Positions 16,898 to 25,887 are shown, numbered from the stretch's first letter. The stretch: DNA of 64,000 nucleotides from CAVSWN01 sp963770995 (GCA_963770995.1 CAVYRS010000004.1:186001-250000); one strand, 5' to 3'. The notes: generated from the letters alone by a model not told the origin. A program made the numbers and translations.

Positions 16898-17551
16898 ATG
16901 CGACGAGTTTATGTCGATCCCGCAGCGCCCCAGCGTGACGCGATCGAGGAAGCCGTGAAGTGGATTCTGACCGGCGGCATCGTGGCGCTGGGAACCGATA
17001 CGCTCTACGGCCTGGCGGTGGATCCATTCAACCGCGCGGCGGTGTCGCGCCTGTTCGACGTGAAGGAGCGCGAACCCGATCGGGCGATGCCGCTGATTGC
17101 CGCCGATGCGTCACAGATTTCGTCGCACCTCGGCCGGCTGTCGCCGGCGGCGGAGCTGCTGGCGGCGCGGTACTGGCCGGGACCTTTGACGCTCGCCGTC
17201 CCCGCGCCCGCGGCCCTGCCGCGTGACGTCACCGGCGGGCGGACGACGGTGGGGGTGCGTGTGCCGGCAGCGGACATCGCGCGGGCTGTCTGCGCGGGAT
17301 GTGGGAAACCAGTGACCGCCACGAGCGCGAATCTGAGCGGAGAACAGCCGACGGCCGATCCCGACCAGGTCGAGCGTACTCTGGGCGGCCGGATCGATTT
17401 CCTGCTCGACACCGGACCGGCGCCTGGCGGACCGCCGTCCACGATCGTTGACGTGACGACCGCTGCGCCGACCTTGATTCGCGCCGGCGCCGTCCCGTGG
17501 CACGAGATCCAGACATGGCTCGACACCCATCACAACGGACCGCGCGCGTAG
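16898..17551 (+). CDS. tsaC: L-threonylcarbamoyladenylate synthase
   Basis: TsaC/Sua5 makes threonylcarbamoyl-AMP from threonine, bicarbonate and ATP, the first step of t6A37 modification of ANN-decoding tRNAs. The YrdC fold is recognisable from GGIVALGTDTLYGLAVDP, the K-E-R basic motif after LFDV, YWPGPLTL and TATSANLSG. At 217 residues it is a short TsaC-type protein without the Sua5 C-terminal domain. The start M-R-R-V-Y-V-D at 16898 avoids translating the upstream repeat. The 3' end overlaps the hflX frame. Confidence 0.93.
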   Translation: MRRVYVDPAAPQRDAIEEAVKWILTGGIVALGTDTLYGLAVDPFNRAAVSRLFDVKEREPDRAMPLIAADASQISSHLGRLSPAAELLAARYWPGPLTLAVPAPAALPRDVTGGRTTVGVRVPAADIARAVCAGCGKPVTATSANLSGEQPTADPDQVERTLGGRIDFLLDTGPAPGGPPSTIVDVTTAAPTLIRAGAVPWHEIQTWLDTHHNGPRA

Positions 17552-18792
17552 CCAGGCGCGAGCGCGCTGCCCTCGTCGGGCTGATCGCCGGCCACGCGCG
17601 CCGGCTCGAGGCCGAACGCTCGCTCGACGAGCTGGCGGGACTGGCCGAGGCTGCCGGCGCGGAGGTCGTGCTGCGCGTCCTGCAGGAGCGTCCGAAGCCG
17701 GATCCGTCCACCTACCTCGGCTCGGGCAAGATCAAGATGCTCGCCGGGGCGTGCGCCGAAACCGGAGTCGATCTCGTCATCGTGGACAGCGAGCTGTCGC
17801 CCGCTCAGTTGCGGCAGATCGAAGAAGCGGTCGGCCGCGCGGTCGTCGATCGGACGCAGCTCATCCTCGACATCTTCGCGCGCCGCGCCCGCACGAAAGA
17901 GGGCAAGCTGCAGGTGGAGCTCGCGCAGCTGAAATACATGTTGCCGCGACTCGTCGGCTCGAGCGACGCGTTGTCGCGGCTTGGCGGCGGAATTGGCACA
18001 CGCGGCCCGGGCGAAACAAAACTCGAAACCGATCGGCGTCGCATTCGCACGCGCATCCACGCGATTTCTGAGGATATCGAGCAGGTGCGCAAACGGCGTT
18101 CGCAGCTCCGCGAGCGGCGTCACAAGAGCGCAGTGCCCACGGTGGCGCTCGTCGGCTACACCAACGCCGGCAAGACGACGCTCTTCAACGTGCTGACGCG
18201 GGCGGGCGCGGAAGTCTCGGACGCGCTGTTCGTGACCCTCGATCCGCTCGTGCGACAGGTGCGGCTCCCGGACAGCCGTGCGCTGCTCCTGTCGGACACC
18301 GTCGGGTTCATCGATCGGTTGCCGCATGCGCTGGTGGCCGCGTTTCGCGCGACGCTCGAGGAAATCGCCGAGGCGGACCTGGTGCTGCACGTGATCGACG
18401 CGGCTGCGCCGGATCGCGATCGCCGTATGGCCGCCGTGCGCCAGGTGCTCGACGAGGTGGGCGCCGACACCGTTCCGCTGCTGGACGTGTACAACAAGTG
18501 CGACCTGCTGACACCTGACGAGAGGCGGCGGCTCCTGGAGCAGGATCCCGACGCGCTCTGCGTGTCGGCGCTGACAGGCGACGGGATGAGCGAATTGCTG
18601 GACACGGTTGCCTCGCGCGTGGCGCTCGATGTCCGGCGGCTGACGTTGACCTTCGATCCGGCGGATGCCGCGGACCGCGAGCGGATCGCCCGGTTGTATC
18701 GGCAGGCGCGCGTCGTGCAGCATGAGACGCGCGACGGCGTCGTCTCCATCGTCGCGGACGTGCCTCGCCGTCTTCTGGGCCGGGTCGGGTAA
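17497..18792 (+). CDS. hflX: GTPase HflX
   Basis: HflX is a ribosome-associated GTPase that splits stalled or stressed 70S ribosomes. The N-terminal domain contains the family stretch TYLGSGKIKML and the glycine-rich linker GGGIGTRGPGETKLETDRR. The G domain has G1 GYTNAGKT, G3 DTVGFI and G4 NKCD. The start is ambiguous: ATG codons at 17497 and 17515 both lie inside the end of tsaC, an overlap of 37-55 nt that suggests translational coupling. Length is normal at about 425-431 residues. Confidence 0.94.
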   Translation: MARDPDMARHPSQRTARVARRERAALVGLIAGHARRLEAERSLDELAGLAEAAGAEVVLRVLQERPKPDPSTYLGSGKIKMLAGACAETGVDLVIVDSELSPAQLRQIEEAVGRAVVDRTQLILDIFARRARTKEGKLQVELAQLKYMLPRLVGSSDALSRLGGGIGTRGPGETKLETDRRRIRTRIHAISEDIEQVRKRRSQLRERRHKSAVPTVALVGYTNAGKTTLFNVLTRAGAEVSDALFVTLDPLVRQVRLPDSRALLLSDTVGFIDRLPHALVAAFRATLEEIAEADLVLHVIDAAAPDRDRRMAAVRQVLDEVGADTVPLLDVYNKCDLLTPDERRRLLEQDPDALCVSALTGDGMSELLDTVASRVALDVRRLTLTFDPADAADRERIARLYRQARVVQHETRDGVVSIVADVPRRLLGRVG

Positions 18793-18802
18793 AATTCTGA
18801 TC

Positions 18803-20275
18803 ATGGCATGGTGCACAGTGCACGGTGCTCAGTGTTGCGTGCTTGGTGCACCGTGCACTGTGCCCGGTGCGTCTGGCGCGGCGCACCGGGCGGTCAGCAC
18901 CGGGCACCGGGCACGACGAGCGGCCAGTTGTTGGCTCATTGCGGTGGTGCTGGCCGCCGCGGCCTCCGCGTGCACGCGCAAAGTGATGGTGGCTGCTCCG
19001 GTCGTCACCACACCCAAGTTTCCCGAGTTCGTCCGGCCCGTTGTTCCACCGGCGTTCGCCAACACGGGTGCTGCGCTCGGCCAGGAGCGCGGGTGGGCCT
19101 TTCTGCAGTCAGGTGATCTCAGGAGCGCCGAGCGCGAATTTGCGGCCGCGCTGAGACTGGTCCCGGCGTTCTATCCCGCCGAGGCGTCGCTCGGCTTTGT
19201 CGAGCTGGCGCGGCAGGACCCGAAAGCTGCGCTCCCACGATTCGACCGGGCGCTCGAGGGGCGCCAGAACGAGGTGAGCGCGCTCATCGGGCGCGGCCAG
19301 GCGCTCCTCGCGCTCGATCGCGGCGGCGAGGCGCTCTCGGCGTTCGAGGCCGCGGTAGCTGCCGACCCCTCGCTGACCGACCTCGCTCGCCGTGTCGAAG
19401 TCATGCGGTTTCGCGGCGCGGAACAAACCGTCGAGCGCGCGCGACAGGCGTCCCGCGAGGGCCGCCTCGACGAAGCGATTCAGAGCTACCGCACCGCGAT
19501 TGCCAACTCACCCGACAGCCCGTTTCTGTATCGTGAATTCGGGACGGTCGAGCTGCGGAAAGGCCAGACCGACGAAGCGCTGGCGTCGTTCCGGAAGGCG
19601 GTGGTGCTCGATCCGTCGGATGCCTCGTCGCACGCGCAGATTGGCGAGATTCTCGACAGCCGGAACGACTTCGACGGCGCGGAACGCGCCTACACCGCCG
19701 CGCTGGCCAATGGAGCGGGCGGGGCGGTGACGGCGCGGCTCGAGGCCCTGCGCGGGCGCGCGGCGCGGGCGCGGCTGCCCGCCGAGTATCGCGCGATCGA
19801 TCAAGCCGCGCAGATCACGCGCGCCGATCTGGCGGCGCTCATCGGCGTTCGCTTGTCGCCGCTTCTCGAGAGCGTCAAGCGGTCTGACGCCGCGCTCATG
19901 ACCGACGTGCGGAATCACTGGGCGGCCTCATGGATCTTCGCGGTGGCGCGCGCCGGCGTGATGGAGCCGTTCGACAACCACGCGTTTCAGCCGCGCGCCG
20001 GCGTCCGCCGCATCGAACTGGCGCAGGCGGTCGCCCGCCTGCTGCCGCAGGCGGGCATGCGGACGCCGGCGCAGGTGCGATCCTGGGAAGCGGCGCGGCT
20101 GCGCTTCAGCGATCTGTCGACATCGCACCTCGCGTATCCGGCGGCGTCGGCCGCGGTAGCGGCGGGCGTCATGAAAACCGCCGGCGACAGCGCGTTTCAG
20201 CCTTCGCGACCGGTGACGGGCCCTGAAGCGATCGAGGCGATCGACCGTCTCGAGGCGCTCGCGGGGCTGCGATGA
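18803..20275 (+). CDS. TPR lipoprotein with C-terminal SLH-like domains
   Basis: A predicted envelope protein. A hydrophobic segment ending LAAAASAC (about residues 45-58) looks like a lipobox with Cys58 as lipidation site. Residues about 95-330 hold five or more TPR units (e.g. AIQSYRTAIANSPDSPFLY). The C-terminal part carries two or three S-layer-homology-like units: DVRNHWAASWIFAVARAGVM with FQPRAGVRRIELAQA, then HLAYPAASAAVAAGVM with FQPSRPVTGPEA. SLH domains bind cell-wall polymers or the outer envelope in several phyla. The only upstream in-frame start is ATG at 18803, which makes the first 40 residues (Cys/Ala/Gly-rich) a translation of a tandem repeat. A GTG near 18938 is the alternative. 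It overlaps pgsA by 4 nt (ATGA). Confidence 0.75.
   Translation: MAWCTVHGAQCCVLGAPCTVPGASGAAHRAVSTGHRARRAASCWLIAVVLAAAASACTRKVMVAAPVVTTPKFPEFVRPVVPPAFANTGAALGQERGWAFLQSGDLRSAEREFAAALRLVPAFYPAEASLGFVELARQDPKAALPRFDRALEGRQNEVSALIGRGQALLALDRGGEALSAFEAAVAADPSLTDLARRVEVMRFRGAEQTVERARQASREGRLDEAIQSYRTAIANSPDSPFLYREFGTVELRKGQTDEALASFRKAVVLDPSDASSHAQIGEILDSRNDFDGAERAYTAALANGAGGAVTARLEALRGRAARARLPAEYRAIDQAAQITRADLAALIGVRLSPLLESVKRSDAALMTDVRNHWAASWIFAVARAGVMEPFDNHAFQPRAGVRRIELAQAVARLLPQAGMRTPAQVRSWEAARLRFSDLSTSHLAYPAASAAVAAGVMKTAGDSAFQPSRPVTGPEAIEAIDRLEALAGLR
18806..18916. repeat. Word-hairpin, GCACCGTGCAC/CCGGGCAC type
   Basis: Words such as GCACAGTGCACGGTGC, GGTGCACCGTGCACTGTGCC and GCACCGGGCACCGGGCAC follow one another with strong internal dyads. 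The tract lies within the first 40 codons of the TPR/SLH gene. The word is shared with 15545-15612. Confidence 0.8.
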
Positions 20276-20835
20276 CGGCGCTCACACCAGCCAATCAGCT
20301 CACGCTGCTGCGGATGTTCCTCATCCCAGGGTTCGTGATTCTCGTGGTGTATGGCTATCTTGGCTGGGCGCTGATCGTGTTCGTCGTCGCCGGCGTCACC
20401 GACGCGCTCGACGGCCTCATCGCGCGGCGGTCCGGGCAGAAGTCGAATCTTGGCGCGTGGCTCGATCCGATGGCGGACAAGCTGCTGCTGGTGACGACGT
20501 TCGTCGTGCTGACGCTGCCGGGACTCGGGCTGGAGAATCGCTTGCCGATCTGGCTCACGGTGCTCATCATCTCGCGGGACGTCGGGATCGTGCTCACCGT
20601 GGCGATCGTCAACCTGGCCGTCGGACCGCGCACGTTCCGGCCGTCGATGCTCGGAAAAGTCGCGACTGCCACCTACATCGTCACCGCAGTCGCGGCGATG
20701 TTCTTCAACTATCTCGGGTATCGATCGCGGATCTTCGATCTGTTCATCTACGCATCGCTCGTCATCACGCTGGCATCGGGGCTCGATTACATCTGGCACG
20801 CCTCCAGGATTACCGAGAGCAGCTCAGGAGCATGA
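20272..20835 (+). CDS. pgsA: CDP-alcohol phosphatidyltransferase, PgsA-like
   Basis: Probably CDP-diacylglycerol-glycerol-3-phosphate 3-phosphatidyltransferase, the committed step to phosphatidylglycerol, in the inner membrane. The CDP-alcohol phosphotransferase motif is intact: D-A-L-D-G-L-I-A-R-R, eight residues, then G-A-W-L-D-P-M-A-D, giving the three or four metal-binding aspartates. About five transmembrane segments span the 187 residues. The start ATGA overlaps the upstream stop, indicating translational coupling. A cardiolipin-synthase or phosphatidylserine role cannot be excluded on motif alone. Confidence 0.85.
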   Translation: MTALTPANQLTLLRMFLIPGFVILVVYGYLGWALIVFVVAGVTDALDGLIARRSGQKSNLGAWLDPMADKLLLVTTFVVLTLPGLGLENRLPIWLTVLIISRDVGIVLTVAIVNLAVGPRTFRPSMLGKVATATYIVTAVAAMFFNYLGYRSRIFDLFIYASLVITLASGLDYIWHASRITESSSGA

Positions 20836-20839
20836 CGTC

Positions 20840-21916
20840 ATGAAGCGCGTGATCGTCCTCGTGGTTCTCATCGTGGTTGCGCGGGCCATTGTCGCGTCCG
20901 CGCAGGGGGCGCCGAAGCAGGCGGTGGTGGAGACGACTGCCGGGACGTTCGTGATCGACCTGGCGGCGGACGCGGCGCCGAATCAGACGGCGTATTTCAT
21001 GAAGCAGGCGGCCGACGGCGCGTATGACGGCACGATCTTCCACCGCGCGATCCGTTACGGCATGGTGCAGGGTGGCGATCCCCTCACGAAAGACGTGGCG
21101 AAGCGCGACCTGTACGGTACCGGCGGCCTCAATGCGGTGAAGGCCGAGGCCCGCGCCTCCAGGATGACTCGCGGATCCGTCGCGGCCGTGCTCGTTCCTG
21201 GAAAGCCGGATAGCGCCGGCGCGCAGTTCTTCATCGTCCTGGCCGATCAGCCGGCGCTCGACAACCTCTACACGGTGTTCGGTCATGTCGCAGACGGCAT
21301 CGAGGTGCTGCAAAAAATTTCCGAAGTGCCGGTGGACGACAAGGGGCTGGCGACCGAGCGGATCGCGATCCGGAGCGTGACCATTCGCGACACGCCCGCC
21401 GAGCCGTTCGTCAACGAGACGCCGCAGGAGCTGGGCGCATACCGAGCGGTGCTCGACACGAGCAGCGGCCCGATCGCCATCGAGTTCTTCGTCGACAAGG
21501 CGCCCAATACCGTCCGTCAGGTCATGCGGCTCGCTGCCGCAGGCGTGTACAACGGGATGGCGTTTCATCGGGTGGCGCCTGGTTTCGTGATTCAGACGGG
21601 CGCGCTATCGAGCCGCCCCGCGGCGCTGACCGAAAGACAGCAAAAGCTCGTTCGCAACCTGCCACCGGAGTTCAACGACACCAAGCACGTGAAAGGGGTT
21701 GTGTCGATGGCGCGTGGCGAGGCGCCGGACAGCGCGACGACGTCGTTTTTCATCTGCACCGGGACGTCGACGGCGCTCGATGGGAACTACACGGCGTTTG
21801 GACGAGTGGTCGAGGGCCTGTCCGTCGTGGACGCGATCGAAGGCACGCCGCGGGACGGTGAAACGCCGAAGTCGCGGATCGAGCTTCGGACCGTGCGAAT
21901 CGAGAAGGCTAGGTAG
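20840..21916 (+). CDS. Exported protein with two cyclophilin-type peptidyl-prolyl isomerase domains
   Basis: A signal peptide (hydrophobic residues about 4-20, cut near ASAQG) is followed by two tandem cyclophilin domains. The first (about residues 28-185) shows DGTIFHRAIRYGMVQGGDP and GAQFFIVLADQPALDN. The second (about 205-355) shows YNGMAFHRVAPGFVIQTG and SFFICTGTSTALDGNYTAFG. Each resembles the short bacterial cyclophilins that act as periplasmic folding helpers. In the first domain the usual F-H-R-V is F-H-R-A-I, so activity there may be reduced. It starts 4 nt after pgsA. Confidence 0.9.
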   Translation: MKRVIVLVVLIVVARAIVASAQGAPKQAVVETTAGTFVIDLAADAAPNQTAYFMKQAADGAYDGTIFHRAIRYGMVQGGDPLTKDVAKRDLYGTGGLNAVKAEARASRMTRGSVAAVLVPGKPDSAGAQFFIVLADQPALDNLYTVFGHVADGIEVLQKISEVPVDDKGLATERIAIRSVTIRDTPAEPFVNETPQELGAYRAVLDTSSGPIAIEFFVDKAPNTVRQVMRLAAAGVYNGMAFHRVAPGFVIQTGALSSRPAALTERQQKLVRNLPPEFNDTKHVKGVVSMARGEAPDSATTSFFICTGTSTALDGNYTAFGRVVEGLSVVDAIEGTPRDGETPKSRIELRTVRIEKAR

Positions 21917-22142
21917 GAATGACTCTCGTGACGCGAACGGGGACGCCGACCAGATATTCCACCTGAATCCGATCGCCTGGCTCCAGGTTGTTGCCGACAA
22001 CCGCCTCGGGACCGACGCGCGCCACGGTTATCTGGCCGTCCGGATCCTCGACGTCGGTAAAGAACACATCCCACGACACCTGGCCGTGGATGCTCACCGG
22101 CTGCACCTTCTTCAGAATTCCGTCGCGCGTCCCTTTTAGCAT
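21909..22142 (-). CDS. Small conserved-looking beta-rich protein, unknown
   Basis: A 77-residue protein beginning M-L-K-G-T-R-D-G at an ATG at 22142. The sequence VSIHGQVSWDVFFTDVEDPD, then ARVGPEAVVGNNLEPGDRIQ and VEYLVGVPVRVTRV, alternates hydrophobic and polar residues like a small beta-barrel (OB- or PRC-like). No family was recognised. It overlaps the end of the convergent cyclophilin gene by 8 nt and lies downstream of the Tam-like gene. An R2-type palindrome sits just upstream. Confidence 0.55.
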   Translation of the reverse strand: MLKGTRDGILKKVQPVSIHGQVSWDVFFTDVEDPDGQITVARVGPEAVVGNNLEPGDRIQVEYLVGVPVRVTRVIPT

Positions 22143-22161
22143 CGTCTCCGGTCCGTACGTG

Positions 22162-22187
22162 GCGTCCGGCGTCAGCCGGACCTGTGT
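22162..22187. repeat. R2-type half element
   Basis: GTGGCGTCCGGCGTCAGCCGGACCTGTG contains the GTCCGGC..GCCGGAC palindrome of the R2 family as a single arm. It lies between the end of the methyltransferase gene and the small gene downstream and may overlap the last codons of the former. Confidence 0.6.
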
Positions 22188-22954
22188 CCGTAACACAGTA
22201 TGCGTCGAAACGGAAAAAAGAGCGGGCGCGTGTTGCCGAGAAGTGGCAACATCCGCTCGCGGTAGGCTTCGACGAACCGCTCCTGGAGATCCGCGGGCAG
22301 CTGTCGCTGGTACTCGGTGAGCAGCGTCCCCTTCATCCATTCGACGACGTCCTCCGGTCCGGCGAGAACGTGGGGATAGATATGGAGCCGGACAACCGGA
22401 TCCGTGAATCCAAGACCGTAGAGGAGCGTCGCGTAGTCGTGCGGCTCGAGCACCGGCTGGGGGCGGTGCCACCCGTTGAGCGCAGTACGAAACGGTTCGA
22501 CCTCGGTCAAGTCCTCGGCGACGCGGTGCGACGCCTGGTTGTGCTGCGCTGGAACCTGAAACGCCAGCTGACCCGACGCGGTGAGCGCGCCGGCGAGGCG
22601 GGTCAGGAGCGCCGGATGGTCCTCGACCCAGTGCAGTGCGGCGTTCGAGAACATTACATCGAACGAGCCGCGGGAGCCGGGGAAGTCCTCGATCGTGCCG
22701 ACCTCGAACCGGAGGCCAGGGGGCGCCGGTTCGTGCCGGCTCTCCTCGAGCATCCGGCTCGAACGATCGATGCCCGTGGTTTCGCGCGCCCGCAGGTGAT
22801 CGTGGAGCGCCCGAGTCAACCGGCCCGTGCCGCAGCCCAGATCGACCGCTCGCACGTTCGGCGCGGGGCGCACGAGGGACAAAAGGTCGAAGAACGGTTG
22901 CTCGCGTTCGCGCTGGAACTTGTCGTACTGCGCGGGATTCCACGTGTCGGTCAT
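22172..22954 (-). CDS. tam: Trans-aconitate 2-methyltransferase-like SAM methyltransferase
   Basis: A class I methyltransferase most like Tam, which methyl-esterifies trans-aconitate, a by-product of aconitase. The N-terminus W-N-P-A-Q-Y-D-K-F is typical of Tam. SAM motif I is VDLGCGTGRLTR, followed by TGIDRSSRML and FDVMFSNAALHWVEDHPALL. At 260 residues the length is right. The ATG overlaps the dinB stop (4 nt), so it is translated from the dinB mRNA. The substrate is inferred from family resemblance. Confidence 0.8.
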   Translation of the reverse strand: MTDTWNPAQYDKFQREREQPFFDLLSLVRPAPNVRAVDLGCGTGRLTRALHDHLRARETTGIDRSSRMLEESRHEPAPPGLRFEVGTIEDFPGSRGSFDVMFSNAALHWVEDHPALLTRLAGALTASGQLAFQVPAQHNQASHRVAEDLTEVEPFRTALNGWHRPQPVLEPHDYATLLYGLGFTDPVVRLHIYPHVLAGPEDVVEWMKGTLLTEYQRQLPADLQERFVEAYRERMLPLLGNTRPLFFPFRRILCYGHRSG

Positions 22955-24030
22955 GATGATGTCGCGTCGAACGGGAGCTGATCCGGATCCGGCTCCTGCG
23001 TCTCCGCGCAGAAATTATGGACGCTCACGCCGAGCAGGCGCACCGGCCGCCGTCCGGCGTCGGTCTTCTCGAGCAGCCGAACGGCCCGTGTGCCGAGATC
23101 GCCCTCATCGCGCGTCGGCAGGGCCGTGTGGCTTCGGGTGATTGTCGTGAAATCGCTGTAGCGCACCTTGATGGTGACCGTGCGGGCCAGGAGGCGCTTG
23201 CGCGACAGCCACCCAATCGCGCGGGAGGCCATCTCCATGATCTCGTTCCGGATGATGTCGAGGTCGGTTAGATCTTCGGGATACGTGTTCTCCGAGCCGG
23301 ACGATTTCGCCGCGCGATTCGGCACGACCGGCCGGTCGTCGACGCCGTCGGCGAGCCGGCGCAGCCAGTCGGACAGGCTGCCGACCGTTTCGCGCAGTGC
23401 CTGCGGGTCGGCCGTCCGAACGTCCACGAGCCGCTCGATGCCTCGCGCGCGGAGCTTGCCCGCGGTGACGGGGCCGACGCCCCAGAGCGCGTCGACCGGC
23501 AACTGCCGGAGAAACGACTCCACTCGATCCGGCGCGATCACCGTGAGTCCGTCGGGCTTCTTCCAGCCGGACGCAATCTTCGCCAGAAACTTGTTGGGCG
23601 CGACGCCGGCCGAGGCGGTGAGCCCGATGTCACCGCGGATGCGCTCTTTGATGCGTTTGGCGACCGTCATGCCGAGCGATTCGCCCCACGCATTGTCGGT
23701 GACGTCGAGATACGCCTCGTCGAGCGAGAGCGGCTCGACCAGCGGCGTCACTTCCCGGAAGACCGCGAACACCGCGCGCGACGCGTCCTGATAGCGCGCG
23801 AAGTCCGGGGGCACGATCTGGAGCGTGGGGCAGAGCCGGACCGCCTTCGCCATCGACATCGCCGAGTGCACGCCGAAGGCGCGCGCCTCGTAGCTGGCCG
23901 CGGCCACGACGCCACGCTGGTGCGGCTGGCCGCCGACGGCGAGCGGCTTGCCGCGCAGCGAGGGGTTATCGCGCTGTTCGACTGACGCATAGAACGCGTC
24001 CATGTCGACGTGGACGATACGGCGCAGCAT
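22951..24030 (-). CDS. dinB: DNA polymerase IV (Y family)
   Basis: An error-prone translesion polymerase. The catalytic carboxylates are visible: Asp9 and the D-M-D motif at 9-11, and Asp104-Glu105 in LSLDEAYLDV. The steric-gate region AFYASVEQRDNP and the helix-hairpin-helix LWGVGPVTAGKL are intact. The C-terminus QLPFD is a plausible beta-clamp-binding peptide. At 359 residues it is complete. It is the first gene of a minus-strand pair with tam and is divergent from ettA across a long repeat region. Confidence 0.94.
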   Translation of the reverse strand: MLRRIVHVDMDAFYASVEQRDNPSLRGKPLAVGGQPHQRGVVAAASYEARAFGVHSAMSMAKAVRLCPTLQIVPPDFARYQDASRAVFAVFREVTPLVEPLSLDEAYLDVTDNAWGESLGMTVAKRIKERIRGDIGLTASAGVAPNKFLAKIASGWKKPDGLTVIAPDRVESFLRQLPVDALWGVGPVTAGKLRARGIERLVDVRTADPQALRETVGSLSDWLRRLADGVDDRPVVPNRAAKSSGSENTYPEDLTDLDIIRNEIMEMASRAIGWLSRKRLLARTVTIKVRYSDFTTITRSHTALPTRDEGDLGTRAVRLLEKTDAGRRPVRLLGVSVHNFCAETQEPDPDQLPFDATSS

Positions 24031-24035
24031 GACAG

Positions 24036-24206
24036 TGGAGACTTCAGATTTCAGATTTCAGAGTTCAGATTGAATTCAGATTGTCCGATTTGCGGATTTG
24101 ATCGCTCTGATTGTACGCTTGAGTGGAGCGTTGAAGGCGACGACCGTCAATCTGAACTCCCAAAATCTGAAACAAATCTGAATTCTGAACTCTGAACTCT
24201 GAAATC
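24036..24206. repeat. Word-hairpin, TTCAGATTTCAGA type, between divergent genes
   Basis: CTTCAGATTTCAGATTTCAGAGTTCAGATT pairs with AATCTGAATTCTGAACTCTGAACTCTGAAATC, with a less ordered centre. The element fills the dinB-ettA divergent gap, so any promoters for both genes must lie within it. A shorter copy of the word is at 48003-48040. Confidence 0.88.
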
Positions 24207-24213
24207 TCGACGC

Positions 24214-25887
24214 ATGCCCCAATTCATCTACACCATGAAGGGTCTCGGCAAAGTGCACGGGCCGGACCTGAAAGTTCTCGAAGACATCTGGCTGTCGTTC
24301 TATTTCGGCGCGAAGATCGGCGTGCTCGGGTTGAACGGCGCCGGCAAGAGCTCGCTGCTCAAGATCATGGCGGGCGAGGACACGAGCTTTCTTGGCGAGG
24401 CGCGTCCAGCCGAAGGCATTTCCGTCGGCTTCCTGCACCAGGAACCCGTCCTCAATGCCACCAAGAACGTTCTCGGCAACGTCGAGGAGGGCGTGGCTGA
24501 GATCAAGGCGCTGCTGACTCGCTACGACGATGTGAACGCGAAGCTCGGCGAGGACCTCTCTCCGGAGGAAATGGAGAAGGTGATGGACGAGCAGTCGCGC
24601 ATCCAGGATCGCATCGATGCCTCCAACGCGTGGGATCTCGATTCGCGGCTGGAGCTGGCGATGGACGCGCTGCGCCTGCCGCCGCCCGATGCCGAGGTGG
24701 CGACGCTCTCCGGCGGCGAGCGGCGCCGCGTCGCGCTCTGCCGTCTGCTGTTGCAGTCGCCCGATCTGCTCCTGCTCGACGAGCCGACCAATCACCTCGA
24801 CGCCGAGTCGGTCGCGTGGCTCGAGCGCTTTCTGAAGGATTATCCCGGCACGGTCGTCGCGGTGACACACGATCGCTACTTCCTGGACAACGTGGCCGGC
24901 TGGATTCTGGAGCTGGATCGCGGACGCGGCATCCCATGGGAAGGGAACTACTCGTCGTGGCTGGAGCAGAAGCAGGGCCGCCTGGCGCAGGAAGAGAAGG
25001 CCGAGACGAAGCGCCAGCGCACGCTCGAGCGCGAGCTCGAGTGGATCCGCATGTCGCCGCGGGCGCGCCAGGCGAAAGGTAAGGCGCGTCTCAACGCCTA
25101 CGAGGATCTGCTGCGCGAGGACACGGCCCAGAAGATCGAGACTGCGGAAATCTACATCGCGCCAGGTCCGCGGCTCGGCGACGTGGTGGTCGAAGCGCGG
25201 AAACTGCGAAAGGGCTACGGCGACAACCTCCTCATCGAGAATCTCGACTTCACGCTGCCGCGCGGCGGCATCGTCGGCGTCATCGGTCCCAACGGCGCGG
25301 GGAAGACAACGCTGTTCCGGATGATCACCGCTCAGGAGCAGCCGGACGCGGGCACGCTCAAGATCGGCGAAACAGTCCAGATCGGCTACGTCGATCAGAG
25401 CCGCGAAGCGCTCGCCGCGAGCAAGACCGTCTGGGAGGAGATTTCCGGGGGGCTCGACGAAGTCGAGCTCGGCAAGCGCAAGGTGCCGTCCCGCGCCTAC
25501 GTGTCGTGGTTCAATTTCAAGGGAGCCACGCAGCAGCGCAAGGTTGGTACGCTGTCCGGAGGCGAGCGCAACCGCGTCCACCTGGCCAAGCTGCTCAAGA
25601 AGGGGAGCAATCTGCTCCTGCTCGACGAGCCGACCAACGATCTCGACGTCGATACGTTGCGGGCGCTGGAAGAAGCGCTGCTGAATTTCGCCGGCTGCGC
25701 GCTCGTGATCAGCCACGACCGGTGGTTTCTCGATCGCATCGCCACGCACATGCTGGCGTTCGAAGGCGACAGCGAGGTTGTCTGGTTCGAAGGGAACTAT
25801 CAGGACTACGAGGCGGATCGCAAACGCCGCCTGGGCGCGGCGGCCGATCAGCCGCACCGGATCAAATACCGGAAGTTGACTCGATAA
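24214..25887 (+). CDS. ettA: Energy-dependent translational throttle protein EttA (ABC-F)
   Basis: A soluble ABC-F ATPase that binds the ribosomal E site and gates translation according to ATP level. Two nucleotide-binding domains are present: Walker A GLNGAGKSS and GPNGAGKTT, signatures LSGGERRRVALC and LSGGERNRVHLA, and Walker B LLLLDEPTNHLD and LLLLDEPTNDLD. The EttA-specific N-terminus F-I-Y-T-M-K-G-L-G-K and the arm sequence YSSWLEQKQGRL are present, as is the linker. At 557 residues it is full length. The ATG lies 7 nt after a repeat arm. Confidence 0.95.
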   Translation: MPQFIYTMKGLGKVHGPDLKVLEDIWLSFYFGAKIGVLGLNGAGKSSLLKIMAGEDTSFLGEARPAEGISVGFLHQEPVLNATKNVLGNVEEGVAEIKALLTRYDDVNAKLGEDLSPEEMEKVMDEQSRIQDRIDASNAWDLDSRLELAMDALRLPPPDAEVATLSGGERRRVALCRLLLQSPDLLLLDEPTNHLDAESVAWLERFLKDYPGTVVAVTHDRYFLDNVAGWILELDRGRGIPWEGNYSSWLEQKQGRLAQEEKAETKRQRTLERELEWIRMSPRARQAKGKARLNAYEDLLREDTAQKIETAEIYIAPGPRLGDVVVEARKLRKGYGDNLLIENLDFTLPRGGIVGVIGPNGAGKTTLFRMITAQEQPDAGTLKIGETVQIGYVDQSREALAASKTVWEEISGGLDEVELGKRKVPSRAYVSWFNFKGATQQRKVGTLSGGERNRVHLAKLLKKGSNLLLLDEPTNDLDVDTLRALEEALLNFAGCALVISHDRWFLDRIATHMLAFEGDSEVVWFEGNYQDYEADRKRRLGAAADQPHRIKYRKLTR

